From an uncultured Paracoccaceae bacterium (GTDB lineage Bacteria > Pseudomonadota > Alphaproteobacteria > Rhodobacterales > Rhodobacteraceae): a DNA stretch of 64,000 nt. Every line of letters begins with the position of its first letter. Position 1 is the stretch's first letter. The stretch spans positions 248,001 to 312,000 of the forward strand of contig CANNFR010000005.1 in NCBI GenBank assembly GCA_947503935.1, given 5' to 3'. Of this stretch, positions 1-9,304 are shown piece after piece. The position numbers and the translations under genes were made by a program. The notes under the pieces were generated by a model that saw only the letters and a program-made list of their open reading frames with translations, ran no database searches and was not told where the DNA came from.

Positions 1-1
1 C

Positions 2-193
2 GTGCCCCCTGTTCAGGCTGAAGTGCAGCAGGTGATCGACAAGGCCGAAGGCCGCGCGCGTCCGATGATCGGCATCGAACGGTTCGATTTCTACGATCAC
101 GCGCGGAGGGCCTATGCCGTCATACAGACGGGCGAGCGCCGCTTTTACGGCTGCTTTCTGCTGCGCAAGGGCGTGATCGGGCCGGAGGAGTGA
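2..193 (+). CDS. FucU/RbsD-family sugar mutarotase, 3' end only
   Basis: The gene runs in from before the window, so only the last 64 codons are seen. The tail carries the pattern RFDFYDHARRAYAVIQTGER followed by YG..LLRKGV, which I recognise as the C-terminal signature of L-fucose mutarotase (E. coli FucU ends [20 protein letters not shown], then YGNILLKKGV). FucU/RbsD proteins interconvert anomers of free sugars. The next gene, four bases downstream of the stop, is a PfkB sugar kinase, so the pair probably prepares and phosphorylates a sugar such as ribose or fucose. The Asn of the YGN motif is Cys here. Which sugar it acts on cannot be told from the fragment. The in-frame GTG at base 2 is the first complete codon, not necessarily the start. 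Confidence 0.8.
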   Translation: MPPVQAEVQQVIDKAEGRARPMIGIERFDFYDHARRAYAVIQTGERRFYGCFLLRKGVIGPEE

Positions 194-197
194 CCCC

Positions 198-1115
198 ATG
201 AGCATCGTGATCCTCGGTGTCTTCGTGGCCGACACCGCCTACCGCGCCGACCGCCAGCCCAAGATGGGCGAGACGATCCTCGGCCGCAGTTTCGCGCTGG
301 GGCCGGGCGGCAAGGGATCGAACCAGGCGGTGGCGGCGGCCATGGCGGGGGGTGACGTGCATTTCATCACCCGGCTCGGTCGCGACGCCTTCGCCGACAT
401 GGCGCGTGCCACATGGGACAAGGCGGGCGTCACGCCTGAAATCACGGAAGACCCCGACAGCTACACAGGCGCCGCCTACATCTTCATCGAAGAGGCCAGC
501 GGCAACAACGCCATCATCATCGCCCCCGGCGCCGCCGGCCGGATCTCGGCTGACGATGTCGAGGCGCGTGCGGATCTGATCGGCAAGGCTCAGATCTTCA
601 TGACCCAGTTGGAACAACCGATGGAGGCCGCTTTGCGCGGGCTGCAGATCGCCCAGGATGCGGGGGTCCGGACCATCCTGAACCCCGCGCCCGCCGCGCC
701 TTTGGATGGTGCGATGCTGGCGCTTTGCGATATCATCACCCCGAATGAGACCGAGGCCGAGGGGATCACCGGCATCGCGGTCCACGATGTCGCCTCGGCC
801 GAGGCTGCCGCCAAGGCCCTGCGCGACCGTGGCGTCGGCACGGCCATTATCACGCTGGGCGAAAACGGCGCCCTACTGCATCAGAATGGTCAGTCCACAC
901 ATGTTTCGGCCTTGAATGCCGGCCCCGTAGTTGAAACCACGGGCGCCGGCGACGCCTTCAACGGTGCGCTGGCCGTGGCCCTGGCCGAAGGCCGGGGGCT
1001 GGAGGACGCGGTCCGCTTCGGCTGCGCCACGGCTGCCATCTCGGTCACCCGCCCCGGAACCGCCCCCGCCATGCCACCGCGCGCTGAGATCGACGCCCTG
1101 CTGGCCAAGGGCTGA
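198..1115 (+). CDS. rbsK: Ribokinase-like PfkB-family sugar kinase
   Basis: A 305-residue PfkB-fold kinase of normal ribokinase length. The N-terminal family signature GPGGKGSNQAVAAA begins near residue 35, and the C-terminal signature TTGAGDAFNGALA near 247 contains the catalytic base Asp252. It would phosphorylate a sugar with ATP in the cytoplasm, most likely ribose to ribose-5-phosphate. ATG at 198 follows a GGAGGAG ribosome site that overlaps the end of the mutarotase gene, so the two are co-translated. A mutarotase plus kinase pair fits ribose use; the absence of the transporter in the window leaves the substrate open. Confidence 0.85.
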   Translation: MSIVILGVFVADTAYRADRQPKMGETILGRSFALGPGGKGSNQAVAAAMAGGDVHFITRLGRDAFADMARATWDKAGVTPEITEDPDSYTGAAYIFIEEASGNNAIIIAPGAAGRISADDVEARADLIGKAQIFMTQLEQPMEAALRGLQIAQDAGVRTILNPAPAAPLDGAMLALCDIITPNETEAEGITGIAVHDVASAEAAAKALRDRGVGTAIITLGENGALLHQNGQSTHVSALNAGPVVETTGAGDAFNGALAVALAEGRGLEDAVRFGCATAAISVTRPGTAPAMPPRAEIDALLAKG

Positions 1116-1227
1116 GCGATCGCCGAGCCCCTAAATCGGGGATGTCTCAGGAAAGCTGGATATTCAGATTGGTCTTTCGAGCGGCATGGTGTGAGTTATC
1201 ATGCTGCACGGGCGATTTTACTCCCGA

Positions 1228-1707
1228 TCAGCTCTGGCCGTCAATCGCCGATAACAGCAGCCTCAACGCGTGGTCCCGGGCGGCGCGGCGGACCTCGTTG
1301 CGGCCCATGGCGCCAAACTCGACCGTCTCGACCTGTGTCTCCTGACCCGTCCGCGCCAGGCCAAAGCAGACCCGGCCTTCGGGCTTGTGCTCTGACCCGC
1401 CGGGGCCGGCAATGCCCGTGACCGAGACGGCAAAGGTGGACTGCGACCGGGTCAACGCGCCCTCGGCCATCTCAAGAACGACATGTTCGGACACCGCGCC
1501 ATGGGCTGCGAGGGTCTCGGGGCAGACCCCGAGCATCGCGACTTTTGCGGCGTTCGAATAGGTGATGAACCCGCGGTCGAACATGGCTGACGAGCCCGCG
1601 ATATCGGTGATCGCCGCCCCAATCATGCCACCGGTACAGCTTTCGGCCGTAGCAATCAGGGCGCCGGTTTCCGTTGCCTTTTCAACAAGATCGGCGGCGA
1701 GGCTCAT
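1228..1707 (-). CDS. pncC: Nicotinamide-nucleotide amidase (CinA C-terminal domain)
   Basis: A 159-residue stand-alone CinA C-terminal domain. The family motifs TAESCTGGMIGA near residue 19 (with the catalytic Ser), SNAAKVAMLGV, and SVTGIAGPGG are all present. The family deamidates NMN to nicotinic acid mononucleotide, recycling the NMN made by DNA ligase. It lacks the N-terminal MoCF-like domain of long CinA proteins, as in E. coli YgaD/PncC. It is the last gene of ispDF-pgpA-pncC: its start overlaps the pgpA stop by four bases. Confidence 0.9.
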   Translation of the reverse strand: MSLAADLVEKATETGALIATAESCTGGMIGAAITDIAGSSAMFDRGFITYSNAAKVAMLGVCPETLAAHGAVSEHVVLEMAEGALTRSQSTFAVSVTGIAGPGGSEHKPEGRVCFGLARTGQETQVETVEFGAMGRNEVRRAARDHALRLLLSAIDGQS

Positions 1708-2198
1708 ACCCCGAGCACTCCGTGCGCCATCCAGGCCCCAAGGGCCACGACGATCGCCGCCATGATGCCTGCGATGATATCATCCAGCATCACGCCCAAG
1801 GCGCCGTGCTGGCGGTCGGCCCAGCCGACGGGGCCGGGCTTCCAGATGTCGAACAGGCGGAACAGGACAAAGGCCGCAACCCAGCCCGGCCAGGGAAAGA
1901 CCCACGCCTCGGCGCCCGCATGCCAGAGGCCAAGCGACAGGGGCCAAAGCGCGATCCACTGGCCTGCGACCTCGTCGATGACGATCTCGGAAGGGTCCGG
2001 GTCATCACCCTTGGCGATTTCCCGTGCGGTGGCCCAGGTGCCGAGCGCGCAGACCAGAAGGGTCGCCACGGCCAAAGCGGGAAAGCCGCCCAACCCGTGC
2101 AATACCCAGGCCGCGGGCAGGGCGGCCAGTGAGCCCCAGGTGCCGGGCGCCGGGCGCAAGAGGCCCACGTAGAAGAAGGTGGTGATCGCCCGGGTCAT
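1704..2198 (-). CDS. pgpA: Phosphatidylglycerophosphatase A
   Basis: A 164-residue integral membrane phosphatase that removes the phosphate of phosphatidylglycerophosphate to give phosphatidylglycerol. Family motifs are visible: [12 protein letters not shown] near residue 16, DEVAGQW near 74 and MLDDIIAGI near 136, whose acidic residues bind metal. There are about four hydrophobic segments. It lies between ispDF (overlap of four bases at its start) and pncC (overlap of four bases at its stop), so translation of the three is coupled. Confidence 0.92.
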   Translation of the reverse strand: MTRAITTFFYVGLLRPAPGTWGSLAALPAAWVLHGLGGFPALAVATLLVCALGTWATAREIAKGDDPDPSEIVIDEVAGQWIALWPLSLGLWHAGAEAWVFPWPGWVAAFVLFRLFDIWKPGPVGWADRQHGALGVMLDDIIAGIMAAIVVALGAWMAHGVLGV

Positions 2199-3328
2199 TG
2201 GGCCACCAGCGTGACACTGGCCAGCGCCGCAATGCCCTCTTCGCGGCCGGTAAAGCCCAGACGCTCGGACGTGGTGGCCTTGACGCTGATCCGCGCGACC
2301 TCGATCTGCAAAAGCTCCGCCAATTTCCCCCGCATTTCAACGCTGTGTGGGCTGATCTTAGGGTGCTCGCAGATCAGCGTGAGATCGCAATTGCCGATCC
2401 GATACCCGTGCTCGCGGGCCAGCCCGGCGGCATGGCTGAGAAAGATATGCGACGCGGCCCCCTTCCATTGCGGGTCCGAGGGCGGGAAATGCTGGCCGAT
2501 ATCGCCCTCGGCCAGGGCGCCGTAGATCGCGTCGGTCAGGGCGTGCAGGCCCACATCGGCATCGGAATGGCCCGCCAGCCCGCGCCCATGGGGCACCTTG
2601 ATACCGCACAGCGTGACATGGTCACCGGGCCCGAAGGCGTGCACGTCAAAGCCCTGTCCAACACGGATATCCATCGCGTCCTCCATCAGGCGTGCGGCGC
2701 GGGCGAAATCCTCGGCCTGCGTGATTTTGATGTTGCGGGCGTCCCCCGGCACGATGGCCACGATGTGGCCCGCGTCGCGCGCAACCGCGACATCGTCAGC
2801 CGCGCCGCCCGGATGGGCGCGGTGCGCAGCAAGAATGATCTGATAGTCAAAGCCTTGCGGCGTCTGGGCGGCATAAAGCCCGGTGCGGTCGGCCAGCCCC
2901 GTCACCACGCCGCCATCGCCATGCCAGAGCGCGTCGGTCACGGCCAGAGCCGGGGCGGCGGCGGGCGCGTCCTGAAGCGCGGCCAGAACGTCGGCGATCA
3001 GCGTCGGCGTGACCAGAGGCCGCGCGCCGTCATGGATCAGAACGCGGGCAATGTCCTGCCCCTCAAGGCTGTCCAGCGCCGCGCGCACCGACGCATCACG
3101 GGTGGCACCGCCTTCGACCAGAGCGATGTCATCGCCCAGAGCAGCGGCCTGTTGCAGATCGTCGGGATGATGGACCAGAACGATGCGGTCAATGCCCGTC
3201 GCCGCGCGGAACGCCCCGATCGCATGGGCCACAACCGGCTTGCCGCGCAGGCTCTGCCATTGCTTCGGCTGGGCCCCGCCAGCCCGGGTGCCGCGCCCGG
3301 CGGCGACGATAATGGCGACATTTGTCAT
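2195..3328 (-). CDS. ispDF: Bifunctional IspD/IspF: MEP cytidylyltransferase and ME-cPP synthase
   Basis: A fused non-mevalonate isoprenoid enzyme of 377 residues. The IspD half (about 1-215) opens with the nucleotide-binding glycine-rich loop [11 protein letters not shown]; the IspF half (about 220-377) has the metal-binding DVHAFGPGD and [16 protein letters not shown] motifs. It catalyses the CTP-dependent step on methylerythritol phosphate and the later cyclisation. The fused form is typical of many alphaproteobacteria. The ORF is open for 12 more codons upstream, but homology to IspD starts at the ATG at 3328 ([13 protein letters not shown]), which I take as the start. First gene of the ispDF-pgpA-pncC operon, divergent from dusB. 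Confidence 0.95.
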   Translation of the reverse strand: MTNVAIIVAAGRGTRAGGAQPKQWQSLRGKPVVAHAIGAFRAATGIDRIVLVHHPDDLQQAAALGDDIALVEGGATRDASVRAALDSLEGQDIARVLIHDGARPLVTPTLIADVLAALQDAPAAAPALAVTDALWHGDGGVVTGLADRTGLYAAQTPQGFDYQIILAAHRAHPGGAADDVAVARDAGHIVAIVPGDARNIKITQAEDFARAARLMEDAMDIRVGQGFDVHAFGPGDHVTLCGIKVPHGRGLAGHSDADVGLHALTDAIYGALAEGDIGQHFPPSDPQWKGAASHIFLSHAAGLAREHGYRIGNCDLTLICEHPKISPHSVEMRGKLAELLQIEVARISVKATTSERLGFTGREEGIAALASVTLVAQ

Positions 3329-3499
3329 GGGCTGATCTTTAGGCTTTGGCGCTTGGGGTGACAACGGGGGATATCTCGGGCGGAGTATCGCCTAAATTTT
3401 ACGCAAGTTGTGTATCGGGGGTGACCAAGGGGTGGCAAACATTGCATCACCCATCAGGGGCTTGTAGCCAAATGGTATGAGCGCACAAGGATTGGGCAT

Positions 3500-4480
3500 T
3501 TGAGTATTCGACTGGCAGATATCGTGATCGATCCGCCCGTGGCGCTTGCGCCATTGGCCGGTATCACCGATTTGCCGTTCCGGCGGCTGGTGGCGCGCTT
3601 TGGCGCAGGCCTGGTCGTGTCCGAGATGGTGGCAAGCCAAGAGGTGGTGCAGGCCAAACCCCTGGCGCGGGCACGGGCCGAACTGGGCCTCGGCGATGCC
3701 GCGACAAGCGTCCAGATCGCGGGGCGCGAGCCTTATTGGATGGCCGAGGCTGCGAAACTGGTCGAAGGCATGGGCGCGCGGATCATCGATATCAACATGG
3801 GCTGCCCCGCCAAGAAGGTGACAAACGGCTGGTCCGGCTCGGCCCTTCTGCGCGATTTGCCCCATGCGTTGCGTCTGATCGAGGCGGTGGTGACTGCGGT
3901 GAAGGTGCCGGTGACGCTGAAGACGCGGCTCGGCTGGGACGAAGGGTGCCTGAATGCCGCTGACTTGGCCAGACAGGCCGAGGCGGCGGGCGTGCGGATG
4001 ATCACCATCCATGGCCGCACCCGGCAGCAATTCTACAAGGGCCAGGCCGATTGGGCCGCGATCCGGGCCGTGAAGGACGCGGTGTGTATCCCGGTCCTGG
4101 CCAATGGCGACATCGTCTGCCCGAAGACCGCCAGGGCGGCCCTGGCGGCCTCGGGCGCGGACGGCGTGATGGTGGGCCGTGGCGCGCAAGGCCGCCCCTG
4201 GCAGCCCGCGCTGATTGCCCATCACCTCTTCGGCGCGCCGATGCCGCGCATCCCCCAGGGCGCGGCCCTGGCCCAGATGGTGGCCGGGCACTATCAGGCG
4301 ATGCTGTCCTTTTACGGCGCCGATCTGGGCCTGCGCGTCGCGCGCAAGCATCTGGGCTGGTACATGGACGAAGCGGGCACGCCCAGGGCGCTCCGCCGCG
4401 AGATCCTGACCGCGCCCACGCCCGAGGGCGTGCTGACCCGGCTGCACACCGCGTTCACCGAGACGGCGGTGGCCGCATGA
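3500..4480 (+). CDS. dusB: tRNA-dihydrouridine synthase B (NifR3)
   Basis: A 326-residue FMN-dependent TIM-barrel enzyme that reduces uridines in the tRNA D-loop. Visible motifs: APLAGITDLPFRRL, the conserved INMGCPAKKV with the active-site Cys near 102, the Lys/Arg of LKTRLGWD, the phosphate-binding IHGRTRQQ, and VLANGDI. The best start is a TTG at 3500; no ATG or GTG is available nearby. The gene is called nifR3 in Rhodobacter because it is co-transcribed with ntrBC; here its stop overlaps the ntrB ATG, the same arrangement. Confidence 0.93.
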   Translation: MSIRLADIVIDPPVALAPLAGITDLPFRRLVARFGAGLVVSEMVASQEVVQAKPLARARAELGLGDAATSVQIAGREPYWMAEAAKLVEGMGARIIDINMGCPAKKVTNGWSGSALLRDLPHALRLIEAVVTAVKVPVTLKTRLGWDEGCLNAADLARQAEAAGVRMITIHGRTRQQFYKGQADWAAIRAVKDAVCIPVLANGDIVCPKTARAALAASGADGVMVGRGAQGRPWQPALIAHHLFGAPMPRIPQGAALAQMVAGHYQAMLSFYGADLGLRVARKHLGWYMDEAGTPRALRREILTAPTPEGVLTRLHTAFTETAVAA

Positions 4481-5562
4481 TCCTCGACGCCGAAACCCTC
4501 TGGGCCTCGCTGCCGCTGCCGGCCATGGTGATCGACGGCGACGACCGGATCGAAGAGACCAATACGGCGGGCGAGCAATTCATGAATGCCTCGGCCAAGG
4601 CGCTGAAGGGCCAGCCCGTCTGGGACCGGCTGCTGGTCGATGCGCCGCTGGACGGGGCGCTGGGGCGGGTGCGCGAAAACCGCGCGCTCTTGTTCGTGAA
4701 CGACGTCGATGTGACCGCGGGCAACCGGCCCCCCTTCCATTGCAGCCTGCAGATCGCGCCGGTGTCCGACGATCCGGCCCGCGTCCTTCTGATGATCACC
4801 TCGCGTGAGATCGCCGACAGGCTCGAACGCTCGCATTCCGTCAAATCCGCCGCGAAATCCGCGATCGGCATGGCCGAGATGCTGGCGCATGAAATCAAGA
4901 ACCCGCTGGCCGGCATCACCGGCGCGGCGCAGCTTTTGTCGATGTCGCTGGTCGAAAGCGACCGCGAGCTGACCGACCTGATCGTTGAGGAAAGCCGCCG
5001 GGTGGTGAAACTGCTGGAACAGGTAGAGCAATTCGGCAACCTCAGCGCGCCCGAGAAGGCGCCCGTCAATATCCACGACCTTCTGGACCGCGCGCGCAAA
5101 TCCGCGCTGGTGGGCTTTGCCGCCCATATGCGCATCGTTGAGGATTACGACCCCTCGCTGCCGCCCACCTGGGCCGATGGCGACCAGATGTTGCAGGTCT
5201 TTCTGAACCTTCTGAAAAACGCGGCCGAGGCCAATCCGAAGGGCGGCACGATCCGCTTGCATACCTATTACGACCTGACGCTGCGCCTGCGCCGGGCGGA
5301 CGGGCAGGGGGTGTCGCTGCCGCTGGTGGTCGAGTTCATCGATGACGGCCCCGGCCTGCCGCCGGCCATTGCCGCCGACATTTTCGACCCCTTCGTCTCG
5401 GGGCGCGAGAACGGCACCGGGCTGGGCCTGGCGCTGGTCTCGAAGATCGTGTCCGAGCATGACGGCTGGATCACGGTCGACAGCGTGCCGGGCCGCACAA
5501 TATTCCGCATTTCCCTTCCCATGGCGCCGAAATCGGCGCTGAATACCGAGGAGCAGACCTGA
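4477..5562 (+). CDS. ntrB: Nitrogen regulation sensor histidine kinase NtrB
   Basis: A 361-residue soluble kinase. An N-terminal PAS region (about 1-115) precedes the H-box [10 protein letters not shown], with the phosphorylated His at 137, and the ATP-binding N-box [10 protein letters not shown]1 box DDGPGLP and G2 box GTGLGLALV. It phosphorylates or dephosphorylates NtrC according to the PII signal of nitrogen status. The start is the ATG at 4477, overlapping the dusB stop (ATGA); the reading frame extends further upstream inside dusB but that part is a shadow. The ntrC ATG overlaps its stop by one base. Confidence 0.95.
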   Translation: MILDAETLWASLPLPAMVIDGDDRIEETNTAGEQFMNASAKALKGQPVWDRLLVDAPLDGALGRVRENRALLFVNDVDVTAGNRPPFHCSLQIAPVSDDPARVLLMITSREIADRLERSHSVKSAAKSAIGMAEMLAHEIKNPLAGITGAAQLLSMSLVESDRELTDLIVEESRRVVKLLEQVEQFGNLSAPEKAPVNIHDLLDRARKSALVGFAAHMRIVEDYDPSLPPTWADGDQMLQVFLNLLKNAAEANPKGGTIRLHTYYDLTLRLRRADGQGVSLPLVVEFIDDGPGLPPAIAADIFDPFVSGRENGTGLGLALVSKIVSEHDGWITVDSVPGRTIFRISLPMAPKSALNTEEQT

Positions 5563-6929
5563 TGGACGGCACCGTACTTGTCGCCGATGACGACCGCACG
5601 ATCCGCACCGTATTGACCCAGGCGCTGACCCGCGCGGGCTGCAAGGTCCATGCGACCTCATCCATGGTCACGTTGATGCGCTGGGTGGAAGAGGGCAAGG
5701 GCGATCTGGTGATCTCGGACGTGGTGATGCCCGACGGAAACGGGCTGGACGCGCTGCCCAAGATCGGTGAGCAGCGCCCGGGCCTGCCGGTCATCGTGAT
5801 CTCGGCCCAGAACACCATCATGACGGCCATCCAGGCGGCCGAAAAGGACGCCTACGATTATCTGCCCAAGCCCTTCGATCTGCCCGACCTGATGAAACGC
5901 GCTTCACGCGCGTTGGACGTCAAGCGCCGGGTGCCCATGCGCAATGCGCAGGCGGCTGAGCCGCAATCGGGCAGCGATCTGCCTCTGGTCGGGCGGACGC
6001 CTGCGATGCAGGCGCTCTACCGGCTGGTGGCGCGGGTGATGAATACCGAGATGTCTGTGCTGATCACTGGCGAATCCGGCACCGGCAAATCGCTGATCGC
6101 GCGCGCGATCCACGATTTCTCCGACCGGCGCACCTTGCCGTTCATCGTGGCGCAGGCCGGTGATCTGGCGGGCATGGACGGCCCCTCGGCCGTTCTGGCA
6201 CGCGCCAAGGGCGGCACGCTTCTTTTCGACGAGGTGGGCGATTTCGATGCCGAGACGCAGGCCAAGATCGTGCGCATGCTGGACGCCTTCACCGACACCG
6301 CCCCGCGCGTCATGGCCACCTCGCAATCGGACCTCGTGCAGCGGATGGAGGCGGGAGAGTTCCGCCAGGACCTCTATTACCGCCTGGGCGGCGTGACCCT
6401 GGCCGTGCCGTCGCTGCGTGAGCGGGTTGAGGATATTCCGCTGCTGACCGAACACTTTCTGGGCCGCGCCGATCCGATGGGTCCGACCCGGCGGCTCAAG
6501 CCCGATGCGATGGACATGATCCGCACCTATTCCTGGCCCGGTAATGTGCGCCAGCTTGAAAACACCGTGCGCCGCCTGGTGGTGACCAGCCCGGAAGAGG
6601 AGATCGGGCGCGCCGAGGTTGAGGCCGTGTTGGGCAACCAGCCCGCGATGGAGCCGCTCAGCGGGGTGGGCGAGGGCGACAAGCTTTCGGCCTCAGTCGG
6701 CAAGCATCTGCGCCGCTATTTCGACCTGCATGGCGGGGTGCTGCCGCCGCCGGGCCTCTATCAACGCATTCTACGCGAGGTTGAAATGCCCCTTATTGAG
6801 ATCGCGCTGGATGCCACGGGCGGCAACCAGGCCAAATGCGCCGATCTTCTGGGGATCAACCGAAATACCCTCAGAAAGAAGATCACCGAGCTCGATATCC
6901 GCGTGACACGACGCCGAAAGTTGATGTAA
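5562..6929 (+). CDS. ntrC: Nitrogen regulation response regulator NtrC, form lacking GAFTGA
   Basis: A 455-residue regulator with receiver domain (phospho-acceptor Asp53, Lys103), AAA+ domain (Walker A GESGTGKS at 170-177, Walker B LLFDE at 220-224) and a C-terminal Fis-type helix-turn-helix ([20 protein letters not shown]). The stretch between about 195 and 217, where sigma-54 activators carry GAFTGA, is shortened and has no such motif. This matches what is known for Rhodobacter capsulatus NtrC, which activates sigma-70 polymerase. It controls ammonium-assimilation genes. Translationally coupled to ntrB. Confidence 0.95.
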   Translation: MDGTVLVADDDRTIRTVLTQALTRAGCKVHATSSMVTLMRWVEEGKGDLVISDVVMPDGNGLDALPKIGEQRPGLPVIVISAQNTIMTAIQAAEKDAYDYLPKPFDLPDLMKRASRALDVKRRVPMRNAQAAEPQSGSDLPLVGRTPAMQALYRLVARVMNTEMSVLITGESGTGKSLIARAIHDFSDRRTLPFIVAQAGDLAGMDGPSAVLARAKGGTLLFDEVGDFDAETQAKIVRMLDAFTDTAPRVMATSQSDLVQRMEAGEFRQDLYYRLGGVTLAVPSLRERVEDIPLLTEHFLGRADPMGPTRRLKPDAMDMIRTYSWPGNVRQLENTVRRLVVTSPEEEIGRAEVEAVLGNQPAMEPLSGVGEGDKLSASVGKHLRRYFDLHGGVLPPPGLYQRILREVEMPLIEIALDATGGNQAKCADLLGINRNTLRKKITELDIRVTRRRKLM

Positions 6930-7000
6930 AAGCGCAACAGAAGCGTGGCCTGGGCGCGTCAGCCCCAAAAGTGAGTCGCGCCATGTGGCGGTAGCTGCCT

Positions 7001-9283
7001 TTGGCGGCACAACATCGTGAGGCATCTGTGGCGAGCCCTGCAAGCGGCACCACTTGGGACAGGCTGAACCGCCTTCGGCGGCAGCGACGGGTGCAGAACC
7101 TGGCCACGTTGGGCCTGGTTGTGCTGGGCCCGGTGCTGGCTGTGGCGACGTTCCTGATGCTGGGCCCGCTGGACAGTGGCGGCTCGTCGCGCGGGCTGCG
7201 CCTGATCCTCTTGGTCGATCTGGTCTATGTCCTGGCCGTGGCGGGCCTTGTGGCCGTGCGCGTGACGCGGATGATCGCGGCGCGGCGGGCGAAATCTGCC
7301 GGATCGCGGCTGCACCTGCGGCTGACCGGCGTCTTTACCGCCGTGGCGCTGGGGCCGACGATTCTGGTGGCCGTTTTCGCCGCGATCTCGATCAATTTCG
7401 GGCTTGAGGGCTGGTTTTCCGACCGGGTGCGCGACGTGGTCGGCAATTCGCTGGCTGCGGCCGAGGCCTATGAGGACGAACATCGCCGCAATCTGGCCAC
7501 CGATGCCGAGGCGCTGGCGGGGTATCTGATCGAGGCCAAGCAGGAAGAGCCCTTGATAGGCGACGGTGCGCTGCGCCAGCTTTTGACCGAGTTGCAGGGC
7601 CGGGTGCAGCGCGGCCTGAAAGAAGCCTATGTCATCGATGGCGCGGGCGAGATCCGGGCCCGTGGCGCGCGCTCGTACCTCTTTGATTTCGAACAGCCCT
7701 CGGACGATGCGCTGACCCGCGCCAAGGACGGCGAGACGGTGATCATCGAGGATTGGGACATCAACGAATTCCGGGCGCTGATGCCGCTGCAAGGCTATGT
7801 CGACCGGTTCCTCTATGTCAGTCGTGAGGTCGATGGCGATATCCTGTCGCTCTTGGATGAAACGCAAGAGACCGTGAACCTCTACGAGCAGCTGGAATCC
7901 GATCGTGGGCGGCTTTTGCTGGATTTCGGGCTGCTCTATCTGGGCTTTGCGCTGATCCTGATCCTGGCGGCGATCTGGCTGGGCCTGTGGTTCGCCGAAC
8001 GTCTGGCGCGGCCTGTGGGGCGGCTGGCCGGTGCGGCCGAGCGTGTGGGCGGCGGCGATCTGGACGTGCAGGTGCGCGAGGAAGAGGGCGAGGACGAGAT
8101 CGCCATGCTGGGGCGCCTCTTCAACCAGATGACCCGCCAGCTGAAGGGCCAGCGCGACGCCCTGATCGCCACCCACCGCGAGACCGAGGCGCGGCGGCGT
8201 CAGTTCGATTCGGTCCTGTCCTCGGTCACCGCGGGCGTGATCGGCCTTGATGCCGAAGGTCGGGTCGATTTCATGAACCGGTCCGCCTGCCGGTTGCTTG
8301 GGCTGATCGAAAGCGTGGTCAACGGCATACCGCTTGGCCAGGTGGTGCCGGAATTCGACGGACTTTTCAATCGGTTGCGCGAAGGGCCAGGCGAGACGCA
8401 GCAAGAGGAGATCCGGCTGACGCGCACCGGCAAACAGGAAAACCTGCTGGTCCGCATGGCGCTCAGACGCAATTCCGATGGGCGGCTTGAGGGCTATGTG
8501 GTGGCCTTTGACGACGTCACCGATCTGGTCAGCGCCCAGCGGATGGCGGCCTGGGGGGACGTGGCCCGCCGCATCGCGCACGAGATCAAGAACCCGCTGA
8601 CGCCTATCCAGCTTTCGGCCGAGCGTATCCGGCGCAAGTTCAACCCCTTGGTCGGCGATGAGGCCGAAAGCCTTGAGGCGATGACCGAAGTGATCGTCCG
8701 CCAGACCGGCGATCTGCGCCGCATCGTTGACGAATTCTCGAAATTCGCCCGCATGCCCGAGCCTGAGCGCAAGGACGAAGACCTGACCCGCCTGGTCCGC
8801 GATGCGGTGCTGTTGCAGGAGGGCGCGCTGGGTGACACGCGGCTTGTCTCAGACATCGCCGACACCGTGCTGCTGGCCGATATCGATGCGACGATGATCG
8901 GGCAGGCCCTGACGAACCTCATCAAGAATGCCGGTGAAGCCATTGAAACCTTGCAGGAAAAAGGGGCGCCCGACGGGCATGTGCCCGAGGTTCGCGTCAG
9001 CATCAGTGATGAGAGCGGCCAGGCCGTGATCCGCATCGCGGACAATGGCATCGGCCTGCCAGAAGACCGTGCGCGACTGTTTGAGCCCTACGTGACCACG
9101 CGCGAGAAGGGCACCGGCCTTGGCCTGTCCATCGTCAAGAAGATCATCGAGGAGCATGGCGGCACGCTGGCGCTGAACGATGCGCCCGAATTCGACCCCG
9201 GCGCCCATCGTGGGGCCATGGCGGAAATCCGGCTGCCCCTGCGCACAGCGCAACCGGCCATCGCAGAAAAAGAAGCAGTATAA
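7001..9283 (+). CDS. ntrY: Nitrogen regulation/redox sensor kinase NtrY
   Basis: A 760-residue membrane kinase. Three hydrophobic segments lie in the first 135 residues, then a periplasmic loop, a fourth membrane segment near 306-328, a HAMP region (about 330-385), a PAS region (about 395-500), the H-box [13 protein letters not shown] (His near 527) and an ATPase domain with NLIKNAGEAI, DNGIGLP and GTGLGLSIVKK. It pairs with NtrX next door; the pair is linked to nitrogen and oxygen/redox control in alphaproteobacteria. The start is uncertain: TTG at 7001 opens the frame and GTG at 7028 is an alternative; neither has a clear ribosome site. Confidence 0.92.
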   Translation: MAAQHREASVASPASGTTWDRLNRLRRQRRVQNLATLGLVVLGPVLAVATFLMLGPLDSGGSSRGLRLILLVDLVYVLAVAGLVAVRVTRMIAARRAKSAGSRLHLRLTGVFTAVALGPTILVAVFAAISINFGLEGWFSDRVRDVVGNSLAAAEAYEDEHRRNLATDAEALAGYLIEAKQEEPLIGDGALRQLLTELQGRVQRGLKEAYVIDGAGEIRARGARSYLFDFEQPSDDALTRAKDGETVIIEDWDINEFRALMPLQGYVDRFLYVSREVDGDILSLLDETQETVNLYEQLESDRGRLLLDFGLLYLGFALILILAAIWLGLWFAERLARPVGRLAGAAERVGGGDLDVQVREEEGEDEIAMLGRLFNQMTRQLKGQRDALIATHRETEARRRQFDSVLSSVTAGVIGLDAEGRVDFMNRSACRLLGLIESVVNGIPLGQVVPEFDGLFNRLREGPGETQQEEIRLTRTGKQENLLVRMALRRNSDGRLEGYVVAFDDVTDLVSAQRMAAWGDVARRIAHEIKNPLTPIQLSAERIRRKFNPLVGDEAESLEAMTEVIVRQTGDLRRIVDEFSKFARMPEPERKDEDLTRLVRDAVLLQEGALGDTRLVSDIADTVLLADIDATMIGQALTNLIKNAGEAIETLQEKGAPDGHVPEVRVSISDESGQAVIRIADNGIGLPEDRARLFEPYVTTREKGTGLGLSIVKKIIEEHGGTLALNDAPEFDPGAHRGAMAEIRLPLRTAQPAIAEKEAV

Positions 9284-9304
9284 AAGACTTATGGAGGTAT
9301 ATTC

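Noticed and set aside
1128-1141. CCCC-TAAATC-GGGG as a terminator after the ribokinase gene
   Set aside because: Only four base pairs and no T run.
2198-3361. 387-codon plus-strand frame opposite ispDF
   Set aside because: It is antisense to a clear enzyme in GC-rich DNA, where long shadow frames are normal; no family resemblance.
6959-8581. 540-codon minus-strand frame opposite ntrY
   Set aside because: Antisense shadow of ntrY; His/Gln/Arg-rich text typical of such frames.
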